Origin: Pirellulales bacterium
GTDB lineage: Bacteria > Planctomycetota > Planctomycetia > Pirellulales > JADZDJ01
Length of the DNA stretch: 54,525 bases
Assembly: GCA_020851115.1 (NCBI GenBank)
Contig: JADZDJ010000143.1
Coordinates: 1 to 54,525 of the forward strand
Direction: 5' to 3'
Shown here: positions 51,773-54,525 of the stretch, one piece after another
Position numbering within the stretch: the first letter of the stretch is position 1
How the letters are laid out: each line of letters opens with the position of its first letter
Translations under genes and position numbers: made by a program
The notes under the pieces: generated by a model
Seen by the model: the letters and a program-made list of their open reading frames with translations, nothing else
Database searches by the model: none
What the model was told of the DNA's origin: nothing

Positions 51773-52156
51773 ATGGATATTTCACGACCAATCATGCTGT
51801 TCGCGCAATCCGATGCGACGGCCGAAGTCGCGAAGGCCGTCGGCCGGCAAGTCGCGCAGCCCGATTATGCTTCGCTGCTGTTTGTGTTCATGCTTGCCAC
51901 CTTTATCGGCATCGGCGTCATTATGCGCGTGTCTCGGCTGCTGCATACGCCGCTGATGTCGCTCACCAATGCGATTTCAGCGATTGCGGTGGTTGGGGCG
52001 ATTCTGGTGGTGGGGAATGAAGAGCACTCCACAGGCATTCGGATCCTTGGCGGCGTTGCACTGTTTGCGTCGATGACCAATATCGTCAGCGGCTTTCTGA
52101 TTACCGACCGGATGCTGAAGATGTTCAAGTCGCCCGGCACGGGAGGCAAACGCTAA
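51773..52156 (+). CDS. pntAB: NAD(P) transhydrogenase subunit alpha part 2
   Basis: This 127-residue protein carries the alpha-subunit membrane helices: LLFVFMLATFIGIGVIMRVS, LMSLTNAISAIAVVGAILVV and ILGGVALFASMTNIVSGFLI. It is part of domain II, the proton channel. It follows pntAA by 156 bases, and its stop overlaps the start of pntB (TAATG at 52154-52158). Short period-7-like sequence precedes it. Confidence 0.93.
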   Translation: MDISRPIMLFAQSDATAEVAKAVGRQVAQPDYASLLFVFMLATFIGIGVIMRVSRLLHTPLMSLTNAISAIAVVGAILVVGNEEHSTGIRILGGVALFASMTNIVSGFLITDRMLKMFKSPGTGGKR

Positions 52157-53568
52157 TGCACTTTGCGCTTCAGCAAGTCGCCTATTTGTTGGCCACCGCG
52201 CTGTTCATCTTTTCGTTGCACTGGATGAACGACCCAAAGTCCGCTCGGCGCGGCGTGTTCGCCGGTGTGGCGGCGATGGTGCTGGCCGTCTCGGCCACGT
52301 GGTTCTTATCGGGCGTGACCGGGCACGGCTGGATTTTGGTGGCGATCATCGCCGGGTTTGCCGTCGGCATACCGCTCTCGCGCGTGCCGCTGACCGCGGT
52401 GCCGCAGCGAACGGCTTTGTCGCATGCCTTTGGCGGATTGGCCGCGGGGCTGGTGGGCGTGGCGGAGTTCTATATGCGGAACGACCACGCCGAGCCGCTT
52501 AGCAAGCTGACGATGTTCGCGATCGTTGCCGAAGTAATTTTAGGATTCTTGACGTTTACGGGAAGCCTGTTGGCGACCGGCAAATTGCAAGGGGTGAATT
52601 GGATTCCCCAGCGGCCCGTCACCTATCGGTTCCAGAATTTCAGCAATCTCGGTCTGCTCTTGCTGGCGGTGATTTTAGGCTTGCTGGTTGTCTTCTATTT
52701 AGATCCCGCCCGGATTTGGATTGCGCTGGCTTTTCATGCGATCGTTCTACTCGCCTTGGTGTTCGGCGTGCTGCTGATCATTCCCATCGGCGGGGCCGAT
52801 ATGCCGACGGTGATTTCGATCTTGAACTCCTACGCTGGTCTGTCGGCCGTGGCGATGGGGTTTGTGTTGAATAATAACTTGCTGATCACGGCGGGGGCGC
52901 TCGATGGTTCCAGCGGCTTGATTTTGTCGATCATCATGTGCCGGGCGATGAACCGCTCGTTCACGAATGTGCTCTTCGGCGCCTTCGGCCAAGTGCAAGC
53001 GGCGGCGGCGACAACCGAAGAGCGCGCCTACAAGGAAGAAACCGTGGACGGGGCGGCTCAACTGCTCGAACAGGCATCGTTGGTCGTCATTATCCCCGGA
53101 TATGGCATGGCGGTTGCTCAGGCGCAGCATCGGATCCGCGAATTGTACGATCAGCTCACCAAACGGGGCATCACGGTGAAATTTGCCATCCATCCGGTCG
53201 CCGGGCGGATGCCGGGTCATATGAATGTGCTGCTGGCTGAAGCGGACATTCCCTATGCCGACTTGGTGGAAATGGATGAAATCAACCCCGATCTGCCGCA
53301 GTGCGATGTGGCGCTCGTCGTGGGAGCCAACGACGTGGTAAACCCGGCGGCGCGGTATGATAAGAGCACGCCGATTTACGGCATGCCAATCATCGACGCC
53401 GACAAGGCCAAGACGGTGTTGTCGATCAAGCGCAGCAAAAGTCCCGGCTTCGCGGGGATCGACAACGAGTTGTATTTCAAAGACAACTCGTTCATGCTAT
53501 TTGGCGACGCCAAGGCGGTGATTGGCGAACTGGTCAAGCAGCTTTCGCGCGGCGCGGGCGTCCACTAG
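52156..53568 (+). CDS. pntB: NAD(P) transhydrogenase subunit beta
   Basis: This 470-residue protein has nine or so helices to about residue 265 (domain II) and a soluble NADP-binding domain III from about 290. Domain III has IIPGYGMAVAQAQ at about 311-323, PVAGRMPGHMNVLLAEADIP, VGANDVVNPAA and the final SIKRSKSPGFAGIDNELYF. Together with AA and AB it forms the complete pump. Start and upstream stop overlap (TAATG), giving translational coupling. Confidence 0.96.
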   Translation: MHFALQQVAYLLATALFIFSLHWMNDPKSARRGVFAGVAAMVLAVSATWFLSGVTGHGWILVAIIAGFAVGIPLSRVPLTAVPQRTALSHAFGGLAAGLVGVAEFYMRNDHAEPLSKLTMFAIVAEVILGFLTFTGSLLATGKLQGVNWIPQRPVTYRFQNFSNLGLLLLAVILGLLVVFYLDPARIWIALAFHAIVLLALVFGVLLIIPIGGADMPTVISILNSYAGLSAVAMGFVLNNNLLITAGALDGSSGLILSIIMCRAMNRSFTNVLFGAFGQVQAAAATTEERAYKEETVDGAAQLLEQASLVVIIPGYGMAVAQAQHRIRELYDQLTKRGITVKFAIHPVAGRMPGHMNVLLAEADIPYADLVEMDEINPDLPQCDVALVVGANDVVNPAARYDKSTPIYGMPIIDADKAKTVLSIKRSKSPGFAGIDNELYFKDNSFMLFGDAKAVIGELVKQLSRGAGVH

Positions 53569-53615
53569 TCGCGGAATTCGCAGAGATTTCCGCTGGTTGG
53601 CAGTTCGGTCGATTC

Positions 53616-53645
53616 GCGGAGTTCTCCAGAATTCCGCGGTAGTTT
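53616..53645 (+). terminator. Probable intrinsic terminator of pnt operon
   Basis: GCGGAGTTCT (53616-53625) pairs with AGAATTCCGC (53628-53637), one G-T wobble, around a tiny loop. It is followed by GGTAGTTTTCTTT. The hairpin lies about 50 bases after the pntB stop. Confidence 0.5.
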
Positions 53646-53670
53646 TCTTTGACGGTGGCATTTCAATCCC

Positions 53671-54378
53671 ATGGCGGACACACCTCATAAATCGGCGCCC
53701 CATCTCGTCGGCGCGATGGACGCGCGACCTGAATTTCTCGTGACGCTGGGACTCATCCCACCCTGCACCGTCGAAGACGTAAAGCAAGCGTACTTGGCAA
53801 AAGTTAAGTCGGCGCATCCCGATGTGGGGGGCAATCCTGCCGAATTTCATCAGTTGCAGGAAGCCTACGAGCGGGCAACGGAGTGGGCCAAGTTTCGCGC
53901 TAGCCGCATTGCCTGGCTGGGAAACTGGGTCGAAAAATATGCCGAGCAAGAGACCCTCACCACGGAAATTCAGCGCCGCGGCGGCCAAGTTCATGTCGAA
54001 GGAGTCGATTGGTTGCGTCGCTCGTTTGGCGACGATTTTTCGCAAGTTGCCGCGAAAATCCAGGGCATTGAACTTACCGGCTCAGCCGTGGACGATAATA
54101 CGCTTTCGTGGCTGGGAAGCTTTCGGCATTTGCTGACCTCGCTCCGGTCGATCAGCCTGGCGCGAAGTGCCGTGACCGACGCAGGCGTACAGCATCTGGC
54201 CGCGTTCCCTTCACTTCGCGAAGTGGATCTCTCGGAGACCAAAATCTCTGGTAGTGCTTTGATTGTCTTAGAACGGCTGCCCGAATTGGAATGGATCGGC
54301 TTGCGCGGCGCTACCATTGGCATGATCGCCCGAATGAAGCTGAAATTCAAATATCCGGGGCTACAGGTCGAAACGTAG
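53671..54378 (+). CDS. J-domain protein with leucine-rich-repeat-like tail
   Basis: This 235-residue protein has a J domain at residues about 22-70: GLIPPCTVEDVKQAYLAKVK, then HPD in SAHPDVGGNPAEFHQLQEAY, the motif that triggers Hsp70 ATPase. The C-terminal 110 residues have repeats like SLRSISLARSAVTDAGVQHL and SLREVDLSETKISGSALIVL, then LPELEWIGLRGATI, a leucine-rich-repeat ladder. A DnaJ-LRR fusion is unusual; the LRR may bind a client. There are no zinc fingers. It follows the pnt genes on the same strand after a terminator. Confidence 0.85.
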   Translation: MADTPHKSAPHLVGAMDARPEFLVTLGLIPPCTVEDVKQAYLAKVKSAHPDVGGNPAEFHQLQEAYERATEWAKFRASRIAWLGNWVEKYAEQETLTTEIQRRGGQVHVEGVDWLRRSFGDDFSQVAAKIQGIELTGSAVDDNTLSWLGSFRHLLTSLRSISLARSAVTDAGVQHLAAFPSLREVDLSETKISGSALIVLERLPELEWIGLRGATIGMIARMKLKFKYPGLQVET

Positions 54379-54397
54379 CTGCGATAGCCCAGGACTT

Positions 54398-54525
54398 GCG
54401 ATCGGCGGCGGCTCCATCGGCTCCCCCACCAAGCAGGCCGACTGGGCGCTCGACGGCCTGGGGAACTGGTCGGGCTACGTCGAGAAAACCTCCGGTTCGA
54501 CCACGCTCGATCAGACTCGAGCCCA
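54398..54525 (+). other. RHS-like coding fragment at right edge
   Basis: In frame with 54404, the sequence reads IGGGSIGSPTKQADWALDGL, then GNWSGYVEKTSGSTTLDQTR. The W-x-L-D-x-L-G-N-W-S and QTR pattern is typical of RHS/YD-repeat proteins of planctomycetes. No start codon or ribosome-binding site precedes it in the 20 bases after the J-LRR stop, so it may be a broken or rearranged piece. The frame continues off the window. Confidence 0.5.

Noticed and set aside
1-54525. CRISPR arrays and tRNA/rRNA genes
   Set aside because: No regularly spaced repeats were seen. GTTCGA-type matches occur only inside genes or without cloverleaf surroundings.

Overview
The window looks like chromosome from a planctomycete, most likely of the Pirellulales type; this is inferred from gene content, not from a marker gene. 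Indicators are three secreted proteins with PEP-CTERM-like tails, a type I dockerin pair, a calpain-like protease with an N-terminal LEPR-type motif, a DUF1559 protein, a TIGR03790-like protein and several small proteins of planctomycete type. DNA is fairly GC-rich except for an AT-rich patch near 34.0-35.1 kb. I found no rRNA, tRNA, CRISPR array or intact mobile element.

Layout. 0-3.5 kb: a partial EF-hand secreted protein, a VanZ-like protein, a UDP-glucuronate decarboxylase and a PEP-CTERM-like protein. 3.9-5.7 kb: a small conserved-looking protein and a cytochrome P450. 5.8-9.8 kb (minus): TIGR03790-like protein, tmk, cmk and plsC. 10-15.2 kb (plus): a FadL-type outer-membrane protein, a trypsin-like protease with dockerin and PEP-CTERM, endonuclease III and dCTP deaminase. 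15.3-20 kb (minus): a signalling set of RedB-like thioredoxin protein, a large hybrid histidine kinase and a GGDEF response regulator. 20.4-24.1 kb (minus): a winged-helix AAA+ ATPase, folC and a 60-residue protein.

24.8-30.7 kb (plus): an ABC ATPase, a permease with a large His-rich loop and a membrane-anchored helical protein, followed by a type II NADH dehydrogenase; starts and stops overlap at the last two junctions. 30.9-38.5 kb is the most accessory-like part: a HAD phosphatase/P-loop ATPase fusion, a decayed IS3-type transposase fragment, a rhodanese membrane protein, an AT-rich PEP-CTERM gene, the calpain-like protease with two near-identical internal repeats, and a 1.1-kb gene-free stretch holding repeats and a consensus-like promoter.

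38.6-46.6 kb (plus): nuoI, DUF2203, a GNAT acetyltransferase, nuoA (with an unusual insert), nuoC (no nuoB between them), a large MscS channel and corA. 46.6-50.1 kb: a secreted unknown, a CBS-domain protein with a CRP/FNR-like palindrome upstream, and a DUF1559 protein. 50.5-53.6 kb: the three-gene proton-translocating transhydrogenase. The window ends with a J-domain/leucine-rich-repeat protein and an RHS-like fragment at the edge.

Functionally, NDH-2, the Nuo subunits and PntAA/AB/B make the right half rich in NAD(P)H redox functions. The left half mixes nucleotide metabolism (tmk, cmk, dcd), DNA repair (nth) and envelope or surface proteins. The most unusual items are the HAD-ATPase fusion, the ABC trio and the calpain-like protease.
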